Source of the DNA: an uncultured Oscillospiraceae bacterium
Lineage (GTDB): Bacteria > Bacillota > Clostridia > Oscillospirales > Oscillospiraceae
Assembly (NCBI GenBank): GCA_934569225.1
Contig: CAKTKC010000003.1
Span: 89,052 to 153,051, forward strand
Reading direction: 5' to 3'
Length of the DNA: 64,000 bases
Every line of letters starts with the position of its first letter. The stretch's first letter is position 1. Under the pieces are notes generated by a model. The model ran no database searches. It saw only the letters and a list, made by a program, of their open reading frames with translations, and had not been told where the DNA came from. The position numbers were made by a program, and so were the translations under genes. This document shows positions 33,395-42,070 of this stretch, piece after piece.

Positions 33395-34759
33395 ATGCTG
33401 AATAGTAAGAAAATCACGGAATATCTGACGCCCGGTCATCATGTGCATCTTGTGGGGATCGGCGGCGTATCCATGCGGCCGCTGGGGCTGGTGCTGAAGG
33501 GCATGGGCATGGAGGTCACCGGCTCGGATATGAACGCATCCGTGTCCACGGATGAGCTGATCGGACAGGGCATTCCCGTCGCCATCGGACACCGGGCAGA
33601 GAATATCGAGGGCGCGGACTGCATCATCCGCACCGCCGCCGCCCACAACGACAACCCGGAGATCGCCGCCGCCCGTGCCGCAGGTATTCCCGTGTTCGAG
33701 CGGGCGCAGGCCTGGGGCGAGATCATGAAGTCCTACCGGAATGCCATCTGTATTTCCGGCACCCACGGAAAGACCACCACCACGTCCATGATGACCCACA
33801 TTCTCATGGAAGCGGATATGGATCCCACGGTCATGATCGGCGGCTATCTGCCCCTGCTCCACGCGGGACACCGGGTCGGCCACGGGGACACCATCGTGCT
33901 GGAAAGCTGCGAATACTGCGATTCCTTCCTGAATTTCTTCCCCACGCTGGCGGTGGTGCTGAACGTGGAGGCGGATCACCTGGATTATTTCAAAGACCTG
34001 GCGGACATTCAGAAGTCCTTCCACAAGTTTGCGTCTCTGGCTACTTTCGGGGTGGTCGCCAACGGCGACGACCCCCATACGGTGCAGGCCATGGAGGGCA
34101 TCGACTATGTTTCCTTTGGACTGGGGGAGGGCAACCGCATTCACGCGGCCAATATGCACCCCGACTGGCGGCACTTTGATGTGATCTGCGACGGGAAGTA
34201 CTACTGCCACATGGACATGGGCGTGCTGGGCCGGCACAATGCCATGAACGCTCTGGCGGCGGCGGCCGCCGCCTGGATGATGGGCATTCCCGGAGAGACG
34301 GTCTCCAGGGGCATCCAGTCCTTCCACGGCGCGGGACGGCGCATGGAGTTCAAGGGCAAGTTCAACGGCGCAGATGTTTACGATGATTACGCCCACCATC
34401 CCGACGAGCTGAAGGCAACCCTGGAAGCCGTGCGCTCCATGGGCTATAAGCGGGTGGTGCTGGCCTTCCAGCCCCATACCTATTCCCGCACCAAGGCGCT
34501 GTTTGACGACTTCGTCCGGGAGCTGAAAAAGTCCGACGTGGTAGTCCTGGCGGAAATTTATGCAGCCCGGGAGCGGAACACCATCGGCATTTCCTCCGCC
34601 CAGCTGGCAGAGCAGATTCCCGGCGCGGTGTACTGCGAGACTCTGCCCGACGTTACCGCCTATCTGCGGAAGAACGTCCGGGAAGGGGACATTGTGGTCA
34701 CCATGGGCGCGGGCGATATCTTCCGTGCGGGTGAGGCGCTGATCAGCGGAGAACAATAA
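33395..34759 (+). CDS. murC: UDP-N-acetylmuramate--L-alanine ligase
   Basis: 454 aa cytosolic Mur ligase adding the first amino acid of the peptidoglycan stem. HLVGIGGVSM at the N-terminal Rossmann fold, P-loop SGTHGKTTTTSMM, LESCEYCDSF, NVEADHLDYF, and C-terminal DDYAHHPDELKATL. Start at 33395; the ribosome site is weak (GGGGGAA, 9 nt), but the sequence begins as other MurC proteins do. Confidence 0.94.
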   Translation: MLNSKKITEYLTPGHHVHLVGIGGVSMRPLGLVLKGMGMEVTGSDMNASVSTDELIGQGIPVAIGHRAENIEGADCIIRTAAAHNDNPEIAAARAAGIPVFERAQAWGEIMKSYRNAICISGTHGKTTTTSMMTHILMEADMDPTVMIGGYLPLLHAGHRVGHGDTIVLESCEYCDSFLNFFPTLAVVLNVEADHLDYFKDLADIQKSFHKFASLATFGVVANGDDPHTVQAMEGIDYVSFGLGEGNRIHAANMHPDWRHFDVICDGKYYCHMDMGVLGRHNAMNALAAAAAAWMMGIPGETVSRGIQSFHGAGRRMEFKGKFNGADVYDDYAHHPDELKATLEAVRSMGYKRVVLAFQPHTYSRTKALFDDFVRELKKSDVVVLAEIYAARERNTIGISSAQLAEQIPGAVYCETLPDVTAYLRKNVREGDIVVTMGAGDIFRAGEALISGEQ

Positions 34760-34818
34760 AACTTCATGCAGGAACGCTGCACCACGAAAATGCGCAAATG
34801 TCGGTGCATGAAGTTTTT
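34758..34818 (+). terminator. murC terminator
   Basis: 13-bp arms AAAACTTCATGCA / TGCATGAAGTTTT enclosing a 34-nt internal region, followed by TGTGC. The right arm itself ends in the U-run. Located right at the murC stop. Confidence 0.72.
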
Positions 34819-34892
34819 GTGCATCATTTCCGGTTGCCCCGCAGGGGCGAGGAAATGGCACATTTCTCATTTTTGCTATGCTTTTGCATAGC

Positions 34893-34917
34893 AAAAACGT
34901 GCCGGTTTCCCGGCACG
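34893..34917 (-). terminator. Terminator of the gene at 34923
   Basis: CGTGCCGG / CCGGCACG stem with a 4-nt loop, followed by TTTTTGC on the minus strand. A second small hairpin (TTTTTGCTATGC / GCATAGCAAAAA, 34870-34897) overlaps its U-tract. Confidence 0.82.
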
Positions 34918-34922
34918 CATCT

Positions 34923-35324
34923 TTAAGCGTTTTCTTCATCCAGAACCAGGTGGTCAACGCCGGACAGCTCAAATTCCGACATATACCGATCCATCCGCGT
35001 AACGATCTCGTCGTAATTGTCGTCGGTGATCTCCGGATAGTCCATGTCCCGGCGGGAAAGCTCCTCTGCTAGAATCTCGTAAAAAACGTTGTCCTCATAG
35101 CAGGCAATGGCCTCGTGGATCCCGCCCTCCTGATAGGCGCGGGAGGGAACGACGGTTCCGTTCCAATGCTCGGATAGGGCGGGGGACAGGGCAAACAGTT
35201 TGCTCTCCAGATTGTCATAGTCGGCGAAGCGGTCTTCGCCCCGGGTGGAGTTGAGCACCCAGTTTCCGATGTACACCAGATCCAGCAGCCGGCGGAATTC
35301 TTTCGGTGTCAGATTGATCTGCAT
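34923..35324 (-). CDS. Conserved hypothetical protein
   Basis: 133 aa from the ATG at 35324 with an excellent AGGAGGG 5 nt upstream; the reading frame continues further but only as antisense of ddl. Acidic, mostly helical, no signal peptide or membrane helix. Segments MQINLTPKEFRRLLDLVYIGNWVLNS and YEDNVFYEILAEELSRRD suggest a small cytosolic helical protein. I do not recognise a family with confidence. It has its own -10-like TATAAT (35392-35397, minus strand) and terminator, so it is a single-gene unit. Confidence 0.82.
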   Translation of the reverse strand: MQINLTPKEFRRLLDLVYIGNWVLNSTRGEDRFADYDNLESKLFALSPALSEHWNGTVVPSRAYQEGGIHEAIACYEDNVFYEILAEELSRRDMDYPEITDDNYDEIVTRMDRYMSEFELSGVDHLVLDEENA

Positions 35325-35519
35325 ACATACCCTCCTTTCAAAAAGCGCGTGGGAAATGCCCGCAGGAAAGCGCGGCTCTTGATTTCCTCCTATTATAGCA
35401 CCAAAGTTCTGGATTTCCAGATGAAAATTGTAAAAAATATATTTACGGCAGTATCGTGAAGCTGTGCCCGCTTTCTTCGGCGGAAAGCAGCGGATTTTCT
35501 GGTAGAATGAGGCGATGAC

Positions 35520-36590
35520 GTGAAAAAACTCAGTGTTTGTATTCTGTTCGGTGGGATGAGCCCGGAGCATGAGGTTTCTCTGCGCTCGGCGGAGTCCGTG
35601 CTGAATCACATTGACGAAAGCAAGTATAACCTGTTCCCCGTGGGCATCACGAAGGAGGGGGACTGGATCCTCTACGGCGGCAAGGATTATTCCAAGCTGG
35701 TCACCGGCGAATGGAGAAGCTGTCCTGAAAACCGCCGGGCGACCATTTCCCCCGTCCGGGGTCAGGGGCTTCTGAGCTTCGAGGGCGACTGCGTGGTGCG
35801 GGAGCGCATTGACGTGGTGTTCCCAGTGCTCCACGGCGAGAACGGCGAGGACGGCGCCATGCAGGGACTGCTGCAAATGGCGGGCATTCCCTATGTCGGC
35901 TCCCACATTGCCGCCTCCGCCGTGGCCATGGACAAGAGCCTGACCAAGCTGGTGGTGGATCAGGCCGGTGTTCCCCAGGCGGCCTGGCAGCTGGTTCGGA
36001 TCAGCGAGCTGGAAAACCATATGGAGAACACCCTGGACCTGCTGGAAAACCGTTTCCGCTATCCCATGTTCGTCAAGCCCGCCGGTACCGGCTCCTCTGT
36101 GGGCGTTTCCAAGGTCGGCGACCGGGACGCTCTGCGCAGCGGCCTGCGCTACGCCGGAAAGTACGATAAAAAAATTCTGGTAGAGGAATTCATCAACGGC
36201 AAAGAGATCGAAGTGGCCGTCATGGGCAACGATAACCCCATGGCCTCCGTCTGCGGCGAAATCGACTCCGGCGCGGAATTCTACGATTACGACGCCAAGT
36301 ACCTCACCGAAACCTCCAAGGCCTATATCCCTGCCCGCATCCCCGCCGAGGTGGAGGAAGTGGTGCGGGAGACGGCGGTGAAGGTCTACAACGCCGTGGG
36401 CTGTCAGGGCCTGAGCCGGGTGGACTTCTTCGTGACCCACGACGAAAACCGGGTGGTGTTCAACGAGATCAACACCCTGCCGGGCTTTACCTCCATTTCC
36501 ATGTATCCCAAGCTGTTTGAAGCCAGCGGGATTCCCTATTCCCAGCTCATTGACGAGCTGCTGCGGCTGGCCGTGGAGGCGTTCCGATGA
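35520..36590 (+). CDS. ddl: D-alanine--D-alanine ligase
   Basis: 356 aa ATP-grasp enzyme making the D-Ala-D-Ala end of peptidoglycan. GTG start at 35520 after a weak GAGG; TAGAAT at 35503 may be the -10 box. Motifs: FGGMSPEHEVSLRSAESV, PVLHGENGEDGAMQGLLQMAGIPYVG, SAVAMDKSLTK, FVKPAGTGSSVGVSKV, EFYDYDAKY and EINTLPGFTSISMYPKL. EFYDYDAKY is typical of D-Ala rather than D-Lac ligases, so no sign of vancomycin resistance. ATGA overlap with the next gene. Confidence 0.94.
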   Translation: MKKLSVCILFGGMSPEHEVSLRSAESVLNHIDESKYNLFPVGITKEGDWILYGGKDYSKLVTGEWRSCPENRRATISPVRGQGLLSFEGDCVVRERIDVVFPVLHGENGEDGAMQGLLQMAGIPYVGSHIAASAVAMDKSLTKLVVDQAGVPQAAWQLVRISELENHMENTLDLLENRFRYPMFVKPAGTGSSVGVSKVGDRDALRSGLRYAGKYDKKILVEEFINGKEIEVAVMGNDNPMASVCGEIDSGAEFYDYDAKYLTETSKAYIPARIPAEVEEVVRETAVKVYNAVGCQGLSRVDFFVTHDENRVVFNEINTLPGFTSISMYPKLFEASGIPYSQLIDELLRLAVEAFR

Positions 36591-37009
36591 AGCGGGACGT
36601 GGTTCTTTCCATCCGGGGGCGTCAGCGCTACGGCGACCAGGAGCCGGAGACCATCGAGCTGGTCACCGAGGGGACGATGGAGCTCCGGGACGGCGGCTGG
36701 GACATCACCTATGAGGAAAGCGAGCTGACCGGCCTTGCCGGTGTGGTCACTACCTTCCGGGTGGAGCCGGGGAAGGTCACGCTGAACCGGGAGGGCGCGC
36801 TGAATTCCAGAATGCTCTTCCAGGAGGGCGTTTCCCATGAATCGCTGTATCAGATGGAATTCGGTACGCTGATGATCACGGTGAAGGCCACCAGTGTATT
36901 TTATGATATTGTGCCCGACGGCGGTACCATCGATCTTACGTATCAGATCATCATTGAAAACACCGAAGCCGGCACCATCGATTATCATCTGGACATCCGG
37001 GGAAAATAA
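36587..37009 (+). CDS. DUF1934 family beta-barrel protein (YwiB-like)
   Basis: 140 aa, starts within the ddl stop codon (ATGA). MKRDVVLSIRGRQ, TEGTMELRDGGWDITYEESELTG and IDLTYQII are typical of DUF1934, a small calycin-like beta barrel of unknown ligand. No signal peptide. Co-transcribed with ddl and ended by a strong hairpin. Confidence 0.88.
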   Translation: MKRDVVLSIRGRQRYGDQEPETIELVTEGTMELRDGGWDITYEESELTGLAGVVTTFRVEPGKVTLNREGALNSRMLFQEGVSHESLYQMEFGTLMITVKATSVFYDIVPDGGTIDLTYQIIIENTEAGTIDYHLDIRGK

Positions 37010-37028
37010 AATGCTGACAACAGTCACT

Positions 37029-37060
37029 GGAGCGTATCGACACTGATACGCTCCATTTCT
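37029..37060 (+). terminator. ddl-DUF1934 terminator
   Basis: Perfect 10-bp stem GGAGCGTATC / GATACGCTCC, 6-nt loop, then ATTTCT; 20 nt after the DUF1934 stop. Confidence 0.82.
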
Positions 37061-37073
37061 CGTGCCAACATAC

Positions 37074-37201
37074 GCACCCCCTTGGCTCCCCCTTTGGGGG
37101 AGCTGTCACCGAAGGTGACTGAGAGGGTATTGCAGCCTGGTTTCCCCTCTCCGTCCTCGCTGCGCTCGGCCACCTCTCCCAGAGGGAGAGGCAAGGGGTG
37201 C
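37074..37201. repeat. Palindromic intergenic repeat (Oscillospiraceae-type MITE)
   Basis: Ends are inverted: GCACCCCCTTGGCTCCCCC on the left against GGGAGAGGCAAGGGGTGC on the right. Inside are the smaller palindromes GGCTCCCCCTTTGGGGGAGC and CACCTTCGGTGA-like GTCACCGAAGGTGAC, plus GAGAGGGT. From memory, this layout is widespread between genes in Faecalibacterium and related genomes. No coding capacity. Lies between the convergent ddl and VanW operons. Confidence 0.75.
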
Positions 37202-37233
37202 TCACATGAACTGCTGCGGGAGGCAGTTTGCCT

Positions 37234-38760
37234 TTATCCGACATTCCGGTAGTAGGTGGAGAAGGCTTCCCGGTCTTTGCTGATCAGCTCGCCCGTCGCC
37301 TTGCTGTACTTGTTCTTGTAGCTGACGGCGTAGATCACGTCTTCTCTGCTGTCGTCGTAGCTTGAGGTCATTTTGATGTAATAATCCTTTTCGTCCGTGC
37401 CCAGAATCCGCATTTTTACCAGATCTTCCGTGGTTTCCGCTTCGATTTTCACGGGGAAGTGGAAATTGTTGCGGAACTGGAAATCGGTGGTGCCCCAGTT
37501 CACGGCGGCGTCCAGTCCCATCGGAAGGTAGGCCACCGTGGCACCGTGGCAGGAGCGGGCGACGACCTCCAGGTCGGCAAGCAGCACGCAGTTGTACAGC
37601 GTGCTGGAACCTTGACACACGCCGCCGCCGATGGCGTCGGTCAGACGGTTGCCGGAGTAGGCGGGGGCGGGCTTATAGCCCTTTTCCGCCGTGCGCTCGC
37701 CCAGCGTATCATTGTAGGAGAAGGTTTCTCCCGGCTGAACGACGACCCCGTTGAGGGCTTCGCAGAGCAGACGCAGATTGGTGTTCCGGTTTTCATTGTC
37801 GCTGTGCTTCGTTTCGCAGGAGCCGAGGACATCCCGGAAATAAACGGCATCCCCCAGAATTTCCGGCTCCACGAAGGTCATGGGAACGGAGACGGTTTCC
37901 CCGGGCCTGGCCTGTGCCAGTGCCTCTTTTGCCGCGTCCAGATCGAAGGAATAGCCGTAGGAGCCGAAAACGAACCGGTATTCCGTCATGTCCAGGGAAT
38001 CGTCAACAGGCGCGGTGCAGATTTCATCGTAAATGGCGTCTAAGTCAAGCTCGGCGGGGGTGGATTCCGCAGGAACGTCCACAGTGACGCAGTACTCTCC
38101 CGCCCGGCAGGCGGCCGCGGCCTGACCGTAGGCTTCCAGAATCTGGTCACAGGCGCTGTCCACGTCCAGATGCGCCTTGGGAATGCCCACGGTCAGCTCC
38201 AGCGTCTGGCAGGAAGCGTTGGGGTCGTGATTTTCTGTACTCAGGTCGGGGGCGTCGCCGACGAGAGCGTAGCGGGAGTCGCTGAATTCGGTGTCAAACT
38301 GGCTGGCATAGCCCTCCAGCGCAGTGCGGATGAATGCGGAATTTACGCTCAGATAGGGGCGCAAATCCACATCGCCGGGGAGAGAACCGTCGGAACGACC
38401 CATGCGGTAGGCGTCGTCCACGGCGGCGCGGACGTCCACCTGGACGCCGGTGTCGGCGGGGGAGAGGGAAAGGGATTCCATGGGCAGCGCCACCGTTAGA
38501 TTTTCCCGGTACAGCGTTTCGTCCAGAGCCGCCTGAAGCGCCTTTCTGGCCTCCCCCTTGGTCATGCCGCCAACGTCCACTTTGGCGATGGAAACGCCGT
38601 CGGCCATCCGGCAGCTGTAGGGGTCGAGGGCGGGACGGACAAGAAAGAATCCCGCCGCTGCCAGCGCCAGAACCAGTACGCAGACCGTGATCACCGTGAC
38701 GATTCGGCGGGAAGATATGCTTTTTTGCGGAGAATCCGCAGAAAAATGGCCTTTTGACAT
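37234..38760 (-). CDS. VanW family membrane protein 1
   Basis: 508 aa from the ATG at 38760 (AGGAGG 6 nt upstream). One membrane helix (about 20-42) anchors an extracellular part containing two putative peptidoglycan-binding (PG_binding_4-like) regions and a VanW domain (about 320-425): ALNGVVVQPGETFSYNDTLGERT, GYKPAPAYSGN, GGGVCQGSSTLYN. VanW domains occur in wall-associated proteins and their biochemical role is unclear; despite the name this is not evidence for vancomycin resistance. Paralogue of the protein at 39908. Confidence 0.88.
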   Translation of the reverse strand: MSKGHFSADSPQKSISSRRIVTVITVCVLVLALAAAGFFLVRPALDPYSCRMADGVSIAKVDVGGMTKGEARKALQAALDETLYRENLTVALPMESLSLSPADTGVQVDVRAAVDDAYRMGRSDGSLPGDVDLRPYLSVNSAFIRTALEGYASQFDTEFSDSRYALVGDAPDLSTENHDPNASCQTLELTVGIPKAHLDVDSACDQILEAYGQAAAACRAGEYCVTVDVPAESTPAELDLDAIYDEICTAPVDDSLDMTEYRFVFGSYGYSFDLDAAKEALAQARPGETVSVPMTFVEPEILGDAVYFRDVLGSCETKHSDNENRNTNLRLLCEALNGVVVQPGETFSYNDTLGERTAEKGYKPAPAYSGNRLTDAIGGGVCQGSSTLYNCVLLADLEVVARSCHGATVAYLPMGLDAAVNWGTTDFQFRNNFHFPVKIEAETTEDLVKMRILGTDEKDYYIKMTSSYDDSREDVIYAVSYKNKYSKATGELISKDREAFSTYYRNVG

Positions 38761-38810
38761 GGAATTTCCTCCTGAAAAAGTCAATGCAGAATCGGAAACT
38801 TGTTTTCCTC

Positions 38811-38838
38811 ATTATACAACATTTCCCGGCAAATGCAA
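38811..38838 (-). promoter_or_regulatory. Promoter of VanW gene 1
   Basis: Minus strand: TTGCAT (38833-38838), 16-nt spacer, TATAAT (38811-38816), about 50 nt before the start codon. Confidence 0.68.
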
Positions 38839-38857
38839 GGGGGTGCAGCAGCGGCTC

Positions 38858-38886
38858 TTGTGCTACCCACCGTTATGTGATAGAAT
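38858..38886 (+). promoter_or_regulatory. Promoter of the HExxH protein gene
   Basis: TTGTGC (38858-38863), 17-nt spacer, TAGAAT (38881-38886), 30 nt before the start codon; divergent from the VanW promoter. Confidence 0.65.
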
Positions 38887-38915
38887 GGGGGCAAACGTCA
38901 CAGAGGAGAGAGAAT

Positions 38916-39824
38916 ATGGAGATCAGCCATTTTTTTATAAATGGAGATATCAAAGGCGCCATTGCATACATGCGGGAACATGAGGAATTTAAAGACATTC
39001 TTCCTGCATATGTGGCGATCTTTGAAAATGGCGAATACCGCACATTCGACATACCGGACAAGCTCAACGAGATCCTACGGTTGTATCAGATCTATTACCG
39101 GGATACCTTTTACTGCGGTTTGCCGGAGTCGGAGGCCGCAGACAAGCTGCTGGCGGGGCTGAAAGCGCTTCTGAATATGCCCGACGCGGAGGAAGCACCT
39201 CTGGCGGAGCGGCTTCAAGCGGTGTTTGAAGCGGAGGGCTATCACGCGCTTTTCGGGAAAACACAGGGCTATTACGGCCCCTACGTCTGGCGGGAAACGG
39301 TTCCTACTGTCTACCAGGTCGAGCTGCCGGACGGGACGGCGGAATACACCGTCAACATTCTCAAAGGGTTCGTATTCCGCAGCTGGATGGATTATCTGAC
39401 CTTCGGCCGGTTTGGTACGGGCGGCTGGGCTTCCCCTGACGGCAGGATCAACTGCATCGAGCAGGCCTATGACTTTGAAAGCGAGCGGTTTCTCGTTTCT
39501 CTCCTGAAGCACGAAGCCCAGCACACCATGGATATGAAGCAATTCCCGGGAATCACCCCCGCGGAGCTGGAATACCGGGCAAAGCTTGTGGAGCTGCATT
39601 ATTCCGGCAATCCGGGTTTGCTGCAAAAGTTCCTGCCGGAAGCGGATGAAAGCAGAACCGGCGACAGCCACGCAATGGCATCTGCGAGAATCAAACGCGA
39701 GTTCGCGGATACGAACCAGGGGTCGCTCTCCTGCATTCAGGCGCGGGCGCTGGAGCTGCTTCACGCCCATACGGCAGAAATGGAAGAAAAATATGGGAAG
39801 CAGAAAGCCGTGTCTAACGGCTGA
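38916..39824 (+). CDS. Putative zinc metallopeptidase-like protein (HEAQH motif)
   Basis: 302 aa from the ATG at 38916 (AGGAG upstream); the upstream frame is not coding. N-terminal half is helical (MEISHFFINGDIKGAIAYMREH...). At about residues 192-197 stands LLKHEAQHTMD, a HExxH zinc motif, followed 17 residues later by AELEYRAKLVEL, which can supply the third ligand. No signal peptide, so probably cytosolic. I do not recognise the family by name. It stands alone between two VanW genes of the opposite strand, with its own promoter and terminator. Confidence 0.78.
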   Translation: MEISHFFINGDIKGAIAYMREHEEFKDILPAYVAIFENGEYRTFDIPDKLNEILRLYQIYYRDTFYCGLPESEAADKLLAGLKALLNMPDAEEAPLAERLQAVFEAEGYHALFGKTQGYYGPYVWRETVPTVYQVELPDGTAEYTVNILKGFVFRSWMDYLTFGRFGTGGWASPDGRINCIEQAYDFESERFLVSLLKHEAQHTMDMKQFPGITPAELEYRAKLVELHYSGNPGLLQKFLPEADESRTGDSHAMASARIKREFADTNQGSLSCIQARALELLHAHTAEMEEKYGKQKAVSNG

Positions 39825-39856
39825 TTACGGTAAATCCCGCTTTATCGAATAGAAAT

Positions 39857-39888
39857 AAACGGCGTGACCGGGGAAGGTCACGCCGTTT
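39857..39888. terminator. Bidirectional terminator
   Basis: 13-bp stem AAACGGCGTGACC / GGTCACGCCGTTT, 6-nt loop, between convergent genes ending at 39824 and 39908; A/T-rich on both sides. Confidence 0.85.
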
Positions 39889-39907
39889 GTGTATTCAACT
39901 GTCTTAC

Positions 39908-42007
39908 TCATTCACCGCCGCCCTCCGAGGCTTCGGTAGTGGAAGGTTCGGAAGTGGATGGCGTTGGCTCAGTGGTGGGCGGCGTTGTGGGTGCGGTGGT
40001 GGGTTCGGTAGAGGGGGCGGTGGAGGGCGTCGTGGGGACGGTGGTCGGCTCTGTGGTGGGCTCCGTCGGCTCTTCGACCCGCGCGACCACCTTGTTCACG
40101 GTCTTGTACCGGGAATTGGCCACAAAATCCTTGGAGATCAGCGCGCCGGTGGCCTTGTTGTACTTGCTCTTGTACGTCTTGACCAGATACCCGGTGGTGC
40201 CTTCATCGATCACGTCTCCGTCCTTGTAGCCCTCGGTGTTGTTGGGCTTGAAGTCCTTGTATTCCGTTTCGGGCTTGTAGGTCTCGGAAATGACGTAGCT
40301 CATTTCAATGTAGTAGTCCTTCTCATCGGTGCCAAGGATCTGCACATTGACATAGCCGCCGCTGACGTTCGCTTCGATCTTGATGGGGTAATTGGTATTG
40401 TTGCGGAATTTGAAGTCGGGAGAGCGCCAGCTGACTGTGGCGTCCATGCCATAACTGATATAGTTCACGGGGAAGCCGTGGTTGGTGCGGGAGACGATTT
40501 CCAGGTCGGCAAGCAATGTGCTGCAATACAGCGTGGAGGAGACCTGGCAGATGCCGCCGCCCACCTGGTTCACCAGATCGTCGCCGGAGTAAGCCGGGGC
40601 GGACTTGTAGCCCTTCGCGGTGGTGCGTTCGCCCAGGGTGTCGTTGAAGGAGAAGGTCTCGCCGGGGTTCAGCACGACGCCGTTCAGCGCTTTACATGCC
40701 AGCTCCAGATTCGCGGTGCGGTTGGCGTTGTTACTGTGGGGCGTGCTGGTGGTGCCCAGAACATCCCGGAAGAAGACATCGTCGTCCAGAATTTCCGGGG
40801 CGACATATTCCATGGGAACGCGGACGACCTCGCCGTACTGTGCCGCGCTGACCTGCTTCTGTGCCTGCACCATGTCGAACACGTAGCCGTAGGAGCCGGG
40901 GATGGCCTTGAAGGTCTGCATATTGACGGTGGCGTCCACAGGCTCCACGCAGACATCATCGTAAACTTTCTGCAAATCAACCGGATCCGGCTCGCCCTCG
41001 GCCTGTGCGCCCTCCGCATCCACGGTGAAGACGTTCATGCTGTAGGCGTCCAGAATCTGGTTGAACACATCATCCACGTTGAAATTCACGCCGGGGGTGC
41101 CCATTGTGATGACCAGCGTCAGCTGGGGGGCGTGTTCTTCGTCGAATTTGTCCGTCGCAAGATCGGGAACGTCGCCTTCCAGGGCGTAGGTGGTCTGGGT
41201 CAGCAGACTGCCGGCGGTTCCGGCGTAGTCTTCCAGAACACCTTTGATATAATCCTGCTTCAGGTGCAGGTAGGGCAGCAGTCCGATAATGTGGTTGCTC
41301 CTGAGGGACGCCTGATAGGCTTCCTGACGCTCGGCCTTGGTGCCGGTTCTGCCGTATTCATAGGCGGCGTTGACGGCGGCCTTTGCGTCCAGCTTCGCAC
41401 CGGTATCGCTGGGGGACAGCCGCAGAGTGGTGTCGCCCAGGGTCACCACCATGTCCTGCTTCGTGTAGGTCTGGTCGGTGACGGCGCGGACGGCGGTGAC
41501 GGCGTCGGACTTGCGCATCCCGCCCACGTTCACGCCGGCGACGGTGACGTTGTTCAGAATTCTCTTGCCGTAGGGGTCGCCGGAGACATTGACAACGAAA
41601 ATGGCGATCAGGGAGATGATCAGAACCAGCGCGGCGGCGCACAAGGCCACCATCACGGGCTTCTGGTTGTTGTCCACAAAGGAAAGAATCTTTTCAAGGA
41701 AGGCCGGGGCGCCGCCCTTCGGGGTTTCCGCCTTCTCGTCCAGGGAAAAGTCCAGTTTCTCGTCGGAAACCGGGGCATCCCCGCCGGAAACCAGACTGTC
41801 CTCTTCGGAAAACAGACCGTCGGCCTCGGAGATAAGACCGGCGGCTTCCGGGTCGGCGGCGTCCAGATCGGGGACGGAGGCTTCGGAGAAAATCGGATCC
41901 TCCTGCTTTGGGGGCTTCTCCTGACCGGTCAGCTGGCGGAAGCTTTTTTCAATTTCACGTTCTTCTTCCCGGTATGGCCGGGGGGTGGAAAATTTGCCTT
42001 TAGACAT
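39908..42007 (-). CDS. VanW family membrane protein 2 with Thr/Pro-rich tail
   Basis: 699 aa; GGAGC 5 nt before the ATG. An acidic cytosolic region (1-110), a membrane helix (about 114-137), peptidoglycan-binding-like regions, a VanW domain (about 422-530: ALNGVVLNPGETFSFNDTLGERT, GGGICQVSSTLY) and then a G5-like segment (GDVIDEGTTGYLVKTYKSKYN). The tail (about 645-699) is a low-complexity EPTTEPTTxPTT stretch, typical of wall-spanning spacers. It is longer at both ends than VanW protein 1. Confidence 0.88.
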   Translation of the reverse strand: MSKGKFSTPRPYREEEREIEKSFRQLTGQEKPPKQEDPIFSEASVPDLDAADPEAAGLISEADGLFSEEDSLVSGGDAPVSDEKLDFSLDEKAETPKGGAPAFLEKILSFVDNNQKPVMVALCAAALVLIISLIAIFVVNVSGDPYGKRILNNVTVAGVNVGGMRKSDAVTAVRAVTDQTYTKQDMVVTLGDTTLRLSPSDTGAKLDAKAAVNAAYEYGRTGTKAERQEAYQASLRSNHIIGLLPYLHLKQDYIKGVLEDYAGTAGSLLTQTTYALEGDVPDLATDKFDEEHAPQLTLVITMGTPGVNFNVDDVFNQILDAYSMNVFTVDAEGAQAEGEPDPVDLQKVYDDVCVEPVDATVNMQTFKAIPGSYGYVFDMVQAQKQVSAAQYGEVVRVPMEYVAPEILDDDVFFRDVLGTTSTPHSNNANRTANLELACKALNGVVLNPGETFSFNDTLGERTTAKGYKSAPAYSGDDLVNQVGGGICQVSSTLYCSTLLADLEIVSRTNHGFPVNYISYGMDATVSWRSPDFKFRNNTNYPIKIEANVSGGYVNVQILGTDEKDYYIEMSYVISETYKPETEYKDFKPNNTEGYKDGDVIDEGTTGYLVKTYKSKYNKATGALISKDFVANSRYKTVNKVVARVEEPTEPTTEPTTVPTTPSTAPSTEPTTAPTTPPTTEPTPSTSEPSTTEASEGGGE

Positions 42008-42070
42008 AGGCTGCTCCTTTCCTGAGGGAGGGTAGATTCACGGATATTATAACACAGAATGTCAAGAACG

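Noticed and set aside
35325..36440. N-terminal extension of the hypothetical gene at 34923
   Set aside because: The extension is antisense to ddl; a perfect AGGAGGG just before the ATG at 35324 shows the true start.
39900..40080. Short repeated GGT/GTG units seen as a possible microsatellite or CRISPR-like repeat
   Set aside because: They encode the Thr/Pro-rich tail of VanW protein 2 and keep the reading frame; no spacers of constant length.
37234..42007. VanW proteins as vancomycin resistance
   Set aside because: No vanA/B/G-type ligase, vanH or vanX is nearby, and the Ddl here has the D-Ala type motif; VanW domains are common wall proteins.
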